A stretch of DNA of 64,000 nt from Viola odorata (GCA_963691705.1 OY829542.1:48897002-48961001); one strand, 5' to 3'. Counted from the stretch's first letter, positions 34,351 through 46,844 are shown. The notes: a model not told the origin generated them from the sequence alone. Program-made: numbers and translations.

Positions 34351-36435
34351 AACAATCCCACCAAGAGGGTGGCAGATAACCGACATGCACCTCCCAGCGC
34401 TCCAGAAAAGGATAACACTCCTGGAGGGAGAGGTAAAGAGACTCTCATAGTGGATGATGATGATTTCCCTATGATTAATATTATAGCCGGAGGCACCCCC
34501 TATCTGGACTAATCAGAGCAGTTGGCACCTGCGGCAGGAGACAAGCGTAAGCGGGAGGGCGCGTTAAAGAAAAGCGAAGCGATAAGTATTTTAGATCGCA
34601 TGGTATTGTCTTTCTTAGAGGAAGATGAGAAAGGCGTCATTTATCCGCATAATGACGCGTTGGTGGTTACGCCCATTATCGCCAATCACGGAGTTAGAAG
34701 AACTCTCGTTGACAACAGAAGCACGGTGAACTTATTCTCATTGGAAGCTTACAACCTCATGAAGCGTCCCGACAGCGATTTAACGCCGTGCAAAAAGCCC
34801 ATAATTGGAGTGGATGGGGTCCCCATCCCCGTGACTGGGGTGACCACTCTGCCCATGTACTTTAGAGAGATGCTTTACTGGTCAGAGGACCTGTTATTCC
34901 TTGTCAGAGGACCTGTTATTCCTGGTCGTGGACTTAAATCTGCCCTATAACGCTATACTTGGACGACCTTTCCTCAACCGCTTTGGAGCCGCGATATCCC
35001 AGAAGCATTTAAGGATGAAATACCCCTCCTGGGACGGAGTGGTATCAATTAAAGGCAATCAGAAACTGGCAGTTGAATGCTACCTACTCATGACTGAGAA
35101 GAGTTGTGATAGGTACGTGTGCGTGACGGTAGACCCGTACGAGCAGAATGATGAGAAACGCACCCAGCCTATAGACAAGATGATACTTGTACTGGTTAAC
35201 GGGATCGATGAAGCGAGCTTCCTAGTTAGCGAAAAGCTTAGCCCATTGGAAATTCTTCAACTAGCTCGGTTGTTGAACAAATGTAAAGGAGAAATCGCGT
35301 GGAAACCTGCAGACATGCCGGGTATCTCGCGAGAGGTAGCGGAACACCGACTCAACGTTGACCCTAGTGTCAAGCCAATTCAACAAAAGCAACGCGTATT
35401 TTCTATGGAGAAAGCGTTAGCCGTCAGTAGAGAAGTAACAAAGCTCCTTGACGCAGGTTTCGTTCGAGAGGTTCAGTACCCGACCTGGTTAGCTAACCCA
35501 GTCATTGTTCCGAAGCCCAACAGAGATTGGCGTATGTGCATCGACTTTACTGATTTGAACGATGCTTGTCCTAAATATTGCTACCCGCTTCCTCGAATTG
35601 ATCAACTAGTCGATCAGACTGCCGGGTACGCATACTTGAGCTCGCTTGACGCCAACTCCGGATATCATCAGATTCCTATGGCTGTCGAGGATGAAGAAAA
35701 GGCTGCCTTCATCACTCCAGAAGCTACTTATTGTTACACGGCAATGCCGTTTGGGCTAAAGAACGCTGGGGCTACCTTTCAGCGAATGGCGAATAAAATC
35801 TTCAGAAAGCAGATTGGGAGGAACATGGAAGTGTATGTCGATGATATACTGGTCAAGAGCCGAAGCTTCCAGGGTCATCTAAACGACTTAGAAGAAGTCT
35901 TTCGCGTGATGAGAGTATAAAATGAAGTTGAATCCCCGTAAATGCATGTTTGCATTTCAGACGGGAAAATTCCTAAGCTATGTGGTTAGCCGAAAGGGCA
36001 TCTAGCTTAATCCGTCAATGGTCAAAGCCATACAGGATATGATATCTCCTCAAACCGTCAAAGAAGTACAAAGATTGACGGGGTGCGTTATCGCCCTGGG
36101 GCGGTTCATCTCTAAGCAAGGCAAAAGATGTTTGCCCTTCTGCAAGGTCATACGCAAAAAGGCTCCTTTCGAATGGACAGCCGAATGTGAAGAGGCGTTT
36201 ACGAGCCTAAAAGCTTATTTATCATCCGACCTAGTGTTGACGAGGCCAGAGTCGGGCGATACCCTATACTTATACCTCGGTGTTGCTGACGAAGTGGTTA
36301 GCGCCGTCCTCATTCGAGACGACAACCACCTGCACCACCCCATCTATTTTGTGAGTCACGTCTTGAAAGACGCCGAGCTGCGATACGCTCGCATCGAGAA
36401 AATCACGTTTGTGCTATTTCGAACTTACTGACCAA
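34350..36435 (+). pseudogene. Protease, reverse transcriptase and first RNase H of element 2
   Basis: The protease site reads LVDNRSTVN (about 34706-34732), where the sister copy has DNGS, so the catalytic loop is mutated. A 20-bp-like duplication (CAGAGGACCTGTTATTCCT, at 34884 and 34903) shifts the frame. RT is open at 34901-35920, with DFTDLNDACPK, AMPFGLKNAGATFQRM and YVDDILVKS (about 35835-35862). A two-base deletion (35918) and a CAG-to-TAG change (about 36004) follow. The RNase H has YLGVADEVVSAVLI and ends in a deletion near 36415 relative to the sister copy. Confidence 0.88.
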
Positions 36436-36940
36436 CCCTTGAAAAGGATATTTCAAAAACCTGAGTCCTCGGGAAGGATGTTGATTTGGGCTTTTGAACG
36501 TGAGCAATATGGGTTGCGATACAAAAATCGACCCTCCGTGAAAGCTCAAGTATTAGCAGACTTCATAGCTGAGTGCACCTTTACAGAAGACCCTCTGACG
36601 GATTTGACCAAAGAGGAAAAAGATAACTTGGACCTCCCGTTTCCAGAAACTTACACTGACCTATGGGTCATCCATGTGGATGGAGCCAAGAACCAAGAAT
36701 CCGTCGGAGCGGGGATCTTCATGATTGGACCGCACGATATGCATATACGATACGCCATCAGAATCCTGCAGCCGTTATCCAATAACGCGGCAGAGTATGA
36801 GGGGCTATTGGCGGGACTCAGGATAGGAAGAAGCTTCTCCAGCAAAGCTATACGCGATACGGGAATGATGGGAGACTTGCGACTAAAAATTTGTCGAGAT
36901 TCCAAATTGATAATAGACCAAGTCTTGGGACACTCTTAAG
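36415..36940 (+). pseudogene. Second RNase H of element 2
   Basis: LWVIHVDGAKNQESVGAG (about 36661-36715) carries the first catalytic Asp, NNAAEYEGLLAG the Glu, and LKICRDSKLIIDQVLG the second Asp. This extra RNase H after the RT-linked one is the mark of the Tat lineage. The frame ends at 36939; the remaining helix (YNAEADALAKLAANP) continues in the next frame region to about 37095. Confidence 0.85.
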
Positions 36941-37009
36941 CTAGAGAGCCCATCATGGTCCAATACCTCGCCAAGGTGAAGTGCGAGCTGTTGGAGATAA
37001 AGAAAAGTG

Positions 37010-38425
37010 GCATGCAGGTCGGCTTCAAGCATATTCCCTGAGAGTATAACGCCGAAGCAGACGCCCTGGCCAAACTTGCTGCGAATCCGGACGCGTCCAT
37101 ACGTAAGGGTGTATACTACCGAGAGATATCGGTACCCTCCTTCATGGAAGAGGAAGCGACACTTTGCGTGGAAGAAAGTGAAAATGATTGGCGAATTCCT
37201 GTGGTAAAATACTTGAAACATGAAGAACTACCCTCAGATAACGCCGAGAAAAGGAAAGTGCTGAAACAAGCGACACGATGCACATACTATGACGGTGAAT
37301 TGGTTCGGAGAAGCTTTTCTCACCCAGCCGCCAAGTGCATTACAGAACAAGAGGGTCTTCATACCTTTCGTGAAATCCATGAAGGAATATGCGGCATGCA
37401 CGCATCAGGCGGCACCTTGGTCGCGCAAGTCTTCAGGTCCGGATTCTACTGGCCAACTATTCGAAGAGATTGCCACAATTACGTACGAACATGTCCAAAA
37501 TGCCAGGAGTTCTCCAAAATTCCTCGGCAACCAGCTACGGAAATCTCTAAAATAGTAGCTCCTTGTCCTTTTGCGAAATGGGGGATAGATATCCTGGGCC
37601 CGTTTCCAAAGGCAAGGTCCCAACTAAAGTTCGTGATCGTGATAGTGGATTACTTCACGAAGTGGGCAGAAGCGGAAGCGGTCGCCAACATCACAACAGA
37701 GAAAGTTTGGCGCTTCTTCAAACATCAAGTTATCATGCAGTTCGGTGTTCCCCGGGTGCTAGTCAGCGATAACGGGACACAATTCACCAGCTGATTCTTT
37801 AGAGACCAGTGCGAGGAGTTTCAAATTGAACAGAGATTCTCCTCCGTGGCTCATCCGCAGACTAACGGTCAGGCGGAGGTGACGAACCGAGGTATCCTAA
37901 GCGGTATCAAGAAAAACCTAGAAGGGTCCAAGAAGAAATGGGCAGACGAACTGTCATACGTGATGTGGGCGTACCGCATGAGCGTCAAAATCAGTACGGG
38001 AGAAACACCTTTCGCATTGGCTTTCAGTACTGAGGCTGTTACGCCCGTGGAAATCGGCACCATGAGCCTGCGAGTTGCCCACTTTCGGGAAGAATTGAAC
38101 GAGAAAAGGTTACGAGCTAACCTCGACGCGTTACCAGAGGTACAAGAGGAAACCCTCTTTAAAAATGCTACCTTACAAATAAAAAATGGCGCGCTATCAC
38201 AACAGTCGCGTCAAAAAGTGGTTGCTGAAAGCAGGTGACCTTGTGCTCAGAGACAAACGAGTGGCCGGTCAGCGCATGGGGAAGCTCAGTCTGAACTAGG
38301 ACGGGCCATACCGCGTTACCCGCGTTATCGGGAAGGGAGCGTATCACCTGGAAACACTCGATGGTACTCCCTTACCTAACTCTTGGAACATTACTCGTTT
38401 GAAACTATATCATGCTAGAATTTGA
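37010..38425 (+). pseudogene. Integrase of element 2
   Basis: The zinc-binding part contains FREIHEGICGMHASGG ... CPKCQEF. The catalytic residues lie in WGIDILGPFPKAR, LVSDNGTQFTS and NGQAEVTNRGIL, giving the D,D,E triad. A TGA at about 37793 and a frameshift around 38170 break the frame. The C-terminal part continues with GDLVLRDKRVAGQ, then GAYHLETLDG, to a natural stop at 38423-38425. Integrase would join the cDNA to host DNA. Confidence 0.87.
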
Positions 38426-38534
38426 TATATATCTGCACCTTTGACTAACGCCAGCCCTGACCTGTGCTAACGCTCGAATAGAGAGCATTCTTGGGTGTTT
38501 GTGGCTGATTGTGTGCAGATAAGAAAGGGGATGC

Positions 38535-39010
38535 CAGGAGTGAAAAGTCCTATCCTTGTGACGGTCGGTCCTGACCAGATGGCTCACTAAGTGAGGGCAC
38601 ACCCTAGCATACCTAAAAATAGCATCGGGAGTGAAAATCATATCCTTGTGGTAACCCCACTAAGACGATGGCACGTCCCTGACGCCCCCGGGAGTGAAAA
38701 GTCCTATCCTTGTGGTAAACCGGGCTAACATGGACGGCCCACCAAGACGAGGCACGTCCCGGTATCCCTTGGAGTGAAAAGTCCTACCCTTGTGCCGACC
38801 GTTCTCGTGGAGATGGCTCGCCAAGATGAGGAACGCCCCAGGGAAATAGTAACTCCATTCTGGAAGTGAAAATCCTATCCTTGTGATAACCGGGCTAACA
38901 TAGACGGCTCACTAAGTGAGGGCACGATTCTGGGATGCGAGGTCAACGCCTGAAAGTGAAAAATCCTAGCCTTGTGATGGCTTGTCTTGATCCGACGGCT
39001 CACTAAGATG
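38535..39010. repeat. Irregular tandem repeats after pol in element 2
   Basis: The word GTGAAAAGTCCTATCCTTGTG recurs about six times (near 38540, 38632, 38694, 38774, 38864 and 38957), spaced 60-93 bp, with CGGGCTAACATGGACGG and CACTAAG(T/A)(G/C)AGG(A)GGCAC words between. It lies in the variable region that follows pol. From 39010 to 39600 no gene or repeat was recognised. Confidence 0.82.
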
Positions 39011-39599
39011 AGGCACTTTCCAGGCCGATCGTGGAAATATGGAGACGCGAAGAATCGCGAAATCCCAGCAAGTAACCAGATGCGTAATCCCTGGTGAAGA
39101 TAGCTGGTGGAGAAAGCGATATGAGTGACTTCAGTAATAATACCCCGAGACGGAAGCGAGAAAGCTCCTGCGGGTACTTAATGTTTACTATGACGCGTTA
39201 TGCTACTAATGACTTATGATTAAGAATGTGCAGTGGCATCATTCGGACAACGAGGAGGTTGACGCTTGTGCAGACAACGACGTCACGAGACTCGTTAGGA
39301 GAACTGACGTGATACCAACCTCAACAATCTCGTTACCAAGGCTCGAGAAGCCCGATCTGAAAAATGCGTATACTACGTTATCATGACGATAATGATGCCA
39401 CTGTCATACCGAACGAAGTTTGAAAAGAGAGAAACAAAGAAAAGGAAATCAGCGACAAAAGAATGAGTTAGCTGAATATGTGATTGTTCAAAAATACCCT
39501 TGAGGGGTTACAAACGCAAAGCTCGAAACATCAGAGCCCTGAAGGCAAAAAACAAAAACGGGTGATTCTCGATAGCTACAAAAAGGGGAGCAGCAAAGC

Positions 39600-42522
39600 C
39601 TAGGGTGCGTCATTCCTATGGATTCCCCCGCCTCCTATAGCCTTTCGCTTTGGCTTGGCGGAAATCTTCATCAGTAAGGTCGGTAGACTTCTGCCTGAAA
39701 GCCTCCGTAAGTGCGGCGCCCTGATACACCTCTTCCCCGTGGATCTCTTCAAAATAGTCTGCAATGATGGTGACAGTCTGCTCAACATACCACATGCATT
39801 TCTCTGCCGATTCCCTCTCCTGGGCCGTTTTCTCCTCTATTAATGCTGTTTTCTCCTCCTCCAAGGCGGCACTCTTAGCCTTTTCTGTTGACGCTTGCTC
39901 CCACACCTACTTTTGGTCCTTCTTAGACGTCTCCAAAGCCTGTTGCAGTTCTTGACGCTCCTCCAACAACTTCCTTTTTTCCTCCCACTCCTTGGAAAGC
40001 TCGCTTAAAGAAGCGGTAAGGGAAGCAACCTTGTGCAGCATATGTTCCGCCCAATAGTGGAACTTAGAAAAATCGGTGAAGAAGTTGGAGCGCAGCGAAT
40101 TTACTTGCTCATCATCAGCCTTAGAAAGGAAGGCCTCTCACTCTTCAGCAGACGTTAGCATATGAGCGGCTAGTAGAGAAGTAGTCTCAGCAGAACCGTC
40201 GCCCCCGACAGCCGCAAAACCAGCGCTGTGCAGATTGGTCAAGTCAACTTGATGAGTCGCGGGACCAGACTCACCCATTGAGCTCAAATCAGCCACAAGG
40301 TGGGGCGCGATAACTCCTCCCTCGGAGCATCGGAGCGTTTGAGGGAACAAAAACCACAGGAGCAGGAGATAGAGGCTGGCTAGAAGTACCCTCATGAATA
40401 ATGAAAGAGATGTGGGATTGATAACCCAAAAAGTCGGGCAAATCTTCACCAAAACCCAAGCTAGTGGAAAAAGGAGGAGCTGACATACCGAAGGAATTGG
40501 GAGAAGTCTCGAAGGGCCCAGTAACGCCCACATTCCCTAGAAAGTCAGAAGAATGATCCTGGGAAGGTATCGCAGAATCAAAGACAGTAACATGCCCTTC
40601 CTCGGTAGCAGCGTTACCGGAGGATAAACTTCCGCCCTCACCGTCACGTCTCGGCCTTTTTCCCGGACGACCCAATACATGACCTAGGTCCATGTTGGTT
40701 GTGGGTGGCGTGAGAGTGGAAGCAGTAGTAGTATCCTGCAAAGAGAAACGATGTGAAGGATAAATGAGTAAAAAGAAAGACGCAAATTGAGGCTAAATAA
40801 CGATGAATGAGATATCGCAGTTGTAAGGGAACACTTATAATGGTGGTATCGACAGGAGGCGCTTCCGAGGAAGTTGCCTCGTCTGAAGACGGAGTAAGAG
40901 CGGCAACGCTTCTTGTCCTTTTCTTCTTCTTCCTCCTTCCTTTCGCCGGGACCCTCGAAGAAGATGCATGAGCAGGATATGCGGCAACAGAGACGATAGG
41001 AACACCAAGAGGAACAGTGGTATTTCCCTCGCAAGCCGGAGAAGAAGACGCCTGGGTGGGGTTCACGGAAGCAACAGGCGGTACAGTTGAGTTAACCACG
41101 GCTTCCGCAACTTCCACAACTTCCACAGCGGCAACAGCTCTTTCTTTCTCTCTTCTTTCTTGAGCCCTCTTCAGCCGTCTCCTAACGCTTTTAGGTGTCC
41201 AATTGGGATCAGACGCTGCATAATTACGAAATAACGTTAGCGTTAGTATCAGCGGCGATAATGAAGAAAACAATATGACACTCACGTCTAATGCAGGATT
41301 GAATGTCCATCCCGCATTCCAGATTACGGGTATGAACGCTGATTTCCAGCTGAAGTAATTTGTCTAACCAGCCTCGCTTGGGCTGACGAAGAGTCTCTGG
41401 TCGACCCCAAGCACTGTCCTTGACGCCTTGATTAAAACCAGATCGCCACTAGGGGCCAGGAAGATCAGGAAGATCAATGACAAAAAACTCTTTTTTCCAA
41501 TCTTCAATGGAGGACTCGAGATGAAGGAGTTTCCCTCACAAGCCGGAGAAGAAGACGCCTGGGTGGGGTTCACGGAAGCAACAGGTGGTACAGTTGAGTT
41601 AACCACGGCTTCCGCAACTTCCGCGGCTTCCGCAACTTTCGCAGCTTCCGCAGCGGCAACAACTCTTTCTTTCTCTCTTCTTTCTTGAGCCCTCTTCAGC
41701 CGTCTCCTGACACTTTTAGGCGTCCAATTGGGATCAGTCGCTGTATAATTACGAAATAACGTTAGCGTTAGTATCAGCGGCGATAATAAAGAAAACAATA
41801 TGACACTCAAGTCTAATGCAGGATTGAATGTCCATCCCGCATGCCAGATTACGGGTATGAGCGCTGATTTCCAGCTGAAGCAATTTGTCTAACCAGCCTC
41901 GCTCGGGCTGACGAAGAGTCTCTGATCGACCCCAAGCGCTGTCCTTGACGCCTTGATTAAAACCAAATCGCCACCAGGGGCCAGGAAGGTCAGGAAGATC
42001 AATGACAAAAAACTCTTTTTTCCAATCTTCAATAGAGGACTCGAGATGAAGGAGTTTCCAAGTGAAGGGTTTGAGTGAGTCATCGTCATACCGGGGTGAT
42101 ATCGTTATCACACCCCGACGACTATACAGCTTGAAAAGCGATTTAAGCAATAAAAGGGAAGGAGAAGTGATCCCTTTGTATTGACAAAGTTCCAGAAAAG
42201 CGTAAACACAACAATACGCATTTTGGGCTAACTGGACAGGATTCAAATCAAGAACAGTAAACAACTGTTTCATGAAGGGATCGATGGGAAATTGGAAACC
42301 ATAACGAAACATCTGAGCATACAGAACCCTACGTTTGCCAGTCAAAATGGTATTCAGGCGTAATGGCTCAGGCGCAACGGAAGTCGTATGACCCTCAGGG
42401 ATAACAACATTGTGTTCGGCTAAATGCTCGTTGAGAGCGACTATAGAGGTGATGCTACTGACCGTAATCTCGATCTTTTTCTCATCAACAGACTTAGACT
42501 CAGAACGGCGAGTCTTAGCCAT
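39600..42522 (-). pseudogene. Antisense gene A of element 2: putative gypsy-type transposon domain protein with coiled-coil tail
   Basis: The minus strand starts with MAKTRRSESKSVDEKK at 42522, then an approximately 250-residue domain with FPIDPFMKQLFTVLDLNPVQL, CVYAFLELCQYKGI and FTWKLLHLESSIEDWKK. This layout resembles the plant 'putative gypsy type transposon' domain (Transposase_28 in Pfam), a call made by memory. Later exons give DPNWTPKSVRRRLKRAQERR (twice), a basic KGRRKKKKRTR segment and a glutamate/lysine-rich coiled coil to a stop near 39616. A TATA-like box is at 42691. A 0.5-kb tandem duplication (41030-42058) and several stops (for example near 40139 and 39909) disrupt it. Confidence 0.7.
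41030..42058. repeat. Tandem duplication of about 0.5 kb within antisense gene A
   Basis: 41030-41531 and 41532-42058 are direct copies, both ending at ATGAAGGAGTTT. Each contains part of exon 1, the first intron and exon 2. The right copy is longer because its GCTTCCGC(A/G)(A/G)CTTCC words (an Ala/Glu/Val-rich segment) are expanded. The left copy retains a consensus splice donor (GAC then GTGAGT on the minus strand, near 41285); in the right copy it is changed to GACTTGAGT. Confidence 0.9.
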
Positions 42523-42690
42523 GGCAGAAATGAAAGATAAAAAGATGAAGAAGACGATGGAGGAAAATAAGGAATACCTTTATGGAAGAAATGCTTCAAG
42601 TACCCAGAACGGTGGAAAGAAAACAAGACGGCTTGAGAGAATATGGAGAGGATAAAATAACAAAAGTGGGAAAAAGAAACAAGTGTTGGG

Positions 42691-42697
42691 TTTTATA
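42691..42697 (-). promoter_or_regulatory. TATA-like box of antisense gene A
   Basis: Minus-strand GTTATAAAACCC lies about 170 bp before the start codon at 42522, with a pyrimidine-rich leader between, as in plant promoters. Confidence 0.5.
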
Positions 42698-43196
42698 ACC
42701 CTAGTGGCCAAGCAAAACTACGGATGCAACAGTCGTTGCGTGTGGAGCGTCACAAGGAACAGGCACAAGCAATGAGTACAATTCTAGAGAAATGGGAAGA
42801 CGCTTTGATCTCACCAAATTTCTAGGGCACGTTAATCCTTGGCACCCCTGCAAATTGACACGTGTATTTTGAGTCATCATGACTTCTCCCTCGCATTAAT
42901 GAGGAGATCTTGAGCATTAAATGCTCTGAAAAGTAGAATCGATTTTCTAAAGCGGGACAAAGGTGATACCACAATAATTGAGATAACGCATTTTGGCGTT
43001 AACTGAGCCGTCATCTCGCAAGATAACGCAAAAAAGTGAAGCAAAGATCATTCGTTATTCAAGAATAAAGTACATATATTATTATGCGACAGGCGTTATT
43101 ACAAGACAAATGAAGTCAATATTGAAGAATAAAGTCCTCCCTGGCGTCAACCTAGCCTAATCGCGGACATGCTTTGACATCATTGTTGCCATCTCC

Positions 43197-45412
43197 CTAC
43201 TCTTCTCCTGAAGAAAGAAAACCCTCTTTGCTCTCATCTATATCTTTCATCTTCTCGGAGGTGTAATCGACTATCTTAGCAGGATCGAGGGTCCCGCTGC
43301 GATAGTGGTCTGTGAATCCGGCGGTAAAGGTCTTCATGGTTTTGTTCTTCCACCAGGTTATCTTCGAAGGAACCTTGGCCAGATCCGCATCACGGGCCGA
43401 TATCTCTTTACGAAGGAGAGAGTTTCTCTTGTCAGTCGCTACCAACTCAGCCTTAGCTGCCACCAATTCCACCTCCAAAAGCTCTATTTTGGTCTTCCCC
43501 TTCGATTTCTCTCTTGCAAGCTCAGCGCGGCAATCATTCAGCTCTGCCTGGGTACGATTCTGAAGCTGCGTCAGCTCCATCACTTTCATCGAAGTGGCAT
43601 TTAATTGTTCCTTTGAGCCAAGAGAGTTTCGAAGCTTGTCGCCATGAGCCTCGAGAAAGTAATGCATTTCGCGGAAGTTGGCCAGCATGTCGTTCAGAAC
43701 GCGTGTGTGTTGAACATCAGGGGAAGTTGCAGCAATTCCTCCTTATCTTTAGGAGAACCAAATATCTGACCTACTATGGAGCCTATCGGCTCATCTTGCG
43801 ATAGCGGATCCGATATCCCTAAAACGTGAAGTCCACTAGTACCAAAGGATGACAGATCCAGTTGGTAAGCGGAAACTCCTTGGGGATCCTGAGGAGAGAG
43901 ATTGACGATATAGGGGGGAGAGCAACTCTTTGCAGAATCACCGATACCTGAAATAGAAGTAAGGAATAACGGTTGAGGGTTCCTTGTGGGAGGATCATGA
44001 GGAACGCTTAAGTTGGGAGCCGGCGCGGCCACGTCTGGGATGTAAGAGGAAATGGGAGAGTCAGGGCCACTAGTCGGCAAAGGCGAATCTGCCACCGACG
44101 GAATTTCAATGACCTCAGGAGGAATGACAGAAGATGCCTCGATAACCTTTGTCATCTCAGAAGTACTTGCTATAGCAGAAGCATCAACCCCCACGGTAGG
44201 GACTACGTCAGCCTTCCCAGAAAAAACCCCAACTGATTGGCCAGCATTCTCCTTTCTAGCCTTCTTCCGAAGACGTTCTGTTTCGATAGCTATATCTTCG
44301 CTCTTGTCCTCGGTCGACTCTACAGCAGGATCATTCTTTTCTTCCCTAAGCTTTTTCCGTTGAGCGAGGGTGGCATGACGAAGCCCAGAATCGACATCCA
44401 TGTTCTCACTATCGCTGTCAGCTATCCCAGTCGCGGGACGATTTGGAGTCACTCCCCTACCTCGAAGTGGCAACCAATTCTCAACGAAGCGAGAGGGTCG
44501 AGTGGAAGCACCGCGCCAAGTGACTGTCTTAGTTCTCCTTTTCCTCGGCGGAATAGCCTAACGGCTGGAACTTTCGGGTGGTGGAGAAGCGGGTAACGTT
44601 TGAAGCGGCACCACATTCAAGGGAGCGTTATCTCCTCCGGATGAACGACCCTCAGCGTTATCTGCCAATGAAATATGTTAGAACAGTGAGCAAATAGAAG
44701 TAATAACGAGGCAAGAGAAAAACTTACCTACAGTACACTTTTCCAAGAGTTTGTACAAAGCAAATTCCCGAATGCGAAAAGACGCCCCTATCTCTAGCAA
44801 GACGTTAACCTGGAACAGGTCATCCCCAGACAACACTGCCGGCTTTCTCCAAACGGCGCTAGTAATTTCTCGGTTAAAACCCCCGCGCCACGAGCGAGAA
44901 GGCAGTCGGAGAATAAAGAAGCCACTTTTCCAATCGACCACAGTCTCCTCAAAACCTTGAAACTTCTGCCAGAAAAACCACACGATGGCGTCATTCCACC
45001 TTGGGGTGATATCCACCAAACAGTTATGGCAACTCAGGCTAAAGAACGTGTGGAATAAAGCGAGGGATGGAGTGAAAATATACTTCATCTCGCAAGCCCG
45101 AAGAAAGGCATAAATCCCACACCAGTAAGACGGAGTTATCTGGACGGGATTAAGGTCATAATAATTCAACAGCTTCATTAGAGAAGTATGAATTGGGAGA
45201 CAAAAATCATAGAGGAACATCTTGAAATAGACCAATTTGAACGTCCCCCACATGGCATCGTGGATCCGAATATTCCTCATAGGGACTGAAGGGCGGCAAC
45301 CCGAAGGAAAAATGATACCATTCTCCTCTAACTCGGTCTTCAGAATCGCATTGCAATCAAAAATACTGTGCGATCCCTTAACCTCTGGATCTATGGGTCT
45401 TTCAACACCCAT
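43197..45412 (-). pseudogene. Antisense gene B of element 2: paralogue of gene A, nearly intact
   Basis: The minus strand starts with MGVERPIDPEVKG at 45412. Exon 1 (45412-44728) carries the same domain as gene A: LNYYDLNPVQITPSYWCGIYAF lines up with A's LDLNPVQL...CVYAFLELC, and VVDWKSGFFILRLP with its counterpart. A short intron (GTAAGT to TTGGCAG, 44727-44662) joins in frame to exon 2 (44661-43197), which has a serine/proline-rich linker and then a long coiled coil (43690-43300; EVELVAAKAELVATDKR). The total is about 716 codons. Two lesions: TAG at 44558-44560 and a two-base change in an AC run near 43700. A leader intron may exist (45480). Confidence 0.72.
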
Positions 45413-45610
45413 GGTGGCTCTAGTATGAGACATAAGGGACTGATAAAGAAAAACCGGAGCGAGAGAGAAATAAAATACCTGGAATAAGAAAGCAGTGAGC
45501 AGACCGTCGGCACCGGCGAGCAATTGAAGAAATTTTCCTCGAGTAAAAAAGAAGAAGATGTGAAAGAATTCTGAAGCGCAAGCAAAAATATTAAAAGAGA
45601 ACAGTGGTTC

Positions 45611-45620
45611 CCTTATAAAG
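45611..45620 (-). promoter_or_regulatory. TATA-like box of antisense gene B
   Basis: Minus-strand CTTTATAAGG, 200 bp before the start codon at 45412. Confidence 0.45.
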
Positions 45621-45934
45621 GTCGAACTTGAAGGTCGAACAACCTATACGGACGAGTCACGTGTAAAGTAGAAAGCGACGAGTGGAAAAAACCTCAGAAG
45701 GACAGTTATGGATAGCCATTCATATCTTCGAAAAGAGACGGTTATTGACTGGAAACCGAAAGACGGTTACAGCAAGCGATAACCATCCCTCAGCGATAAC
45801 CAACTAACATTTGGGGGTTAACGTGGTGAGGTGATAGAGAAAGAAGAAAAACAAAAAGAGTCATTTTATTCATTTCATAAAGGCCATACGGCATCTACAG
45901 AGGGGCACAACATGCGAAGTTAATCGTCATCGGG

Positions 45935-46339
45935 CTAATAGGAAGACCAGTAGCAGTATTCCTCGTCCGAAGACGGAAACTCCTCGTCAACAAACGGGAA
46001 AGGTTCCTCAACTTTCCTCTCCTGACTCGGCTTTATCGAGTTTAACTCCCCCTCGACAGTAGAAGCCGCGGCATCCGCCCCGATATCGCTGGCAGAACTT
46101 TTCTCCATGAAACGATCAATGTGAGGAAACAATTCATCCCCCTTTCGAACTAAAGGGACATGGAGATCAAATGGCACTTGGTTAGCCTTAGAAATCTTCC
46201 TCTTTGGCCTTCTGCGACTCTTGCATCGTGAAAGTCGCCTTTTCAGACGCGGCAGAGAAGGATTATTTGAATCCGGCGAAGTCGGAGGAGTTGGTGGAGA
46301 ACCACGCTCCGCAATGGCTAGAGAATATGAATCAGCCAT
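45935..46339 (-). CDS. Antisense gene C of element 2: small basic/acidic protein, 134 aa
   Basis: An uninterrupted minus-strand frame begins MADSYSLAIAERGSPPTPP. It has an Arg/Lys-rich centre (LKRRLSRCKSRRRPKRKI, residues about 30-50) that resembles a nuclear localisation signal and ends with an acidic tail (EEFPSSDEEYCYW). It has a TATA-like box 70 bp upstream and a CT-rich leader. No family recognised. Its conserved setting, between genes B and D and in the same direction, suggests a true gene of the element rather than chance, but coding was not tested. Confidence 0.5.
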   Translation of the reverse strand: MADSYSLAIAERGSPPTPPTSPDSNNPSLPRLKRRLSRCKSRRRPKRKISKANQVPFDLHVPLVRKGDELFPHIDRFMEKSSASDIGADAAASTVEGELNSIKPSQERKVEEPFPFVDEEFPSSDEEYCYWSSY

Positions 46340-46408
46340 GAAATTACAAGTGAGCCCAATAGAGAAAAGTGAAGAAGAAGATGAATAGGAGAATGGGGAG
46401 AAAATCCC

Positions 46409-46416
46409 ATTAAATA
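46409..46416 (-). promoter_or_regulatory. TATA-like box of antisense gene C
   Basis: Minus-strand TATTTAAT about 70 bp before the start codon at 46339. Confidence 0.35.
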
Positions 46417-46844
46417 ATCAAAGTGGGGAGGTTTTTCCATCCTCTAGCACGACTATTGAAAGGGTTGACACGTGGACAACCTTGAGTGCAAAATTGAATT
46501 TGTGATCGCGTCTGTTGGAATTTCTTGTTGATCGAGAAAAACCAAAAATTCGCCCAATCAGTTGATACTGAAGAGGCGGCGTGAAATTAATGCAGAATGG
46601 TTCGTGAGAAATTAATGCAGAATGGTTCGCGAGGAAAACCGTCGCAAAAATCTGATCAATTGCAGACCCATTTTCAGTTGGGCTGATGTGACCCTCAACT
46701 GAAGAAGGCAATTAGAATATTGTGAAAAAAGAAAGGTCACAAGCGGCATGACGAAAAGTAGTTTATTTATTCATGGCCTAACGGCCCGAGGTACATGTAC
46801 ATAAAAGGAAAAAAGAAAAAAGGGCTCGAAGGCAGCCACCGCCA

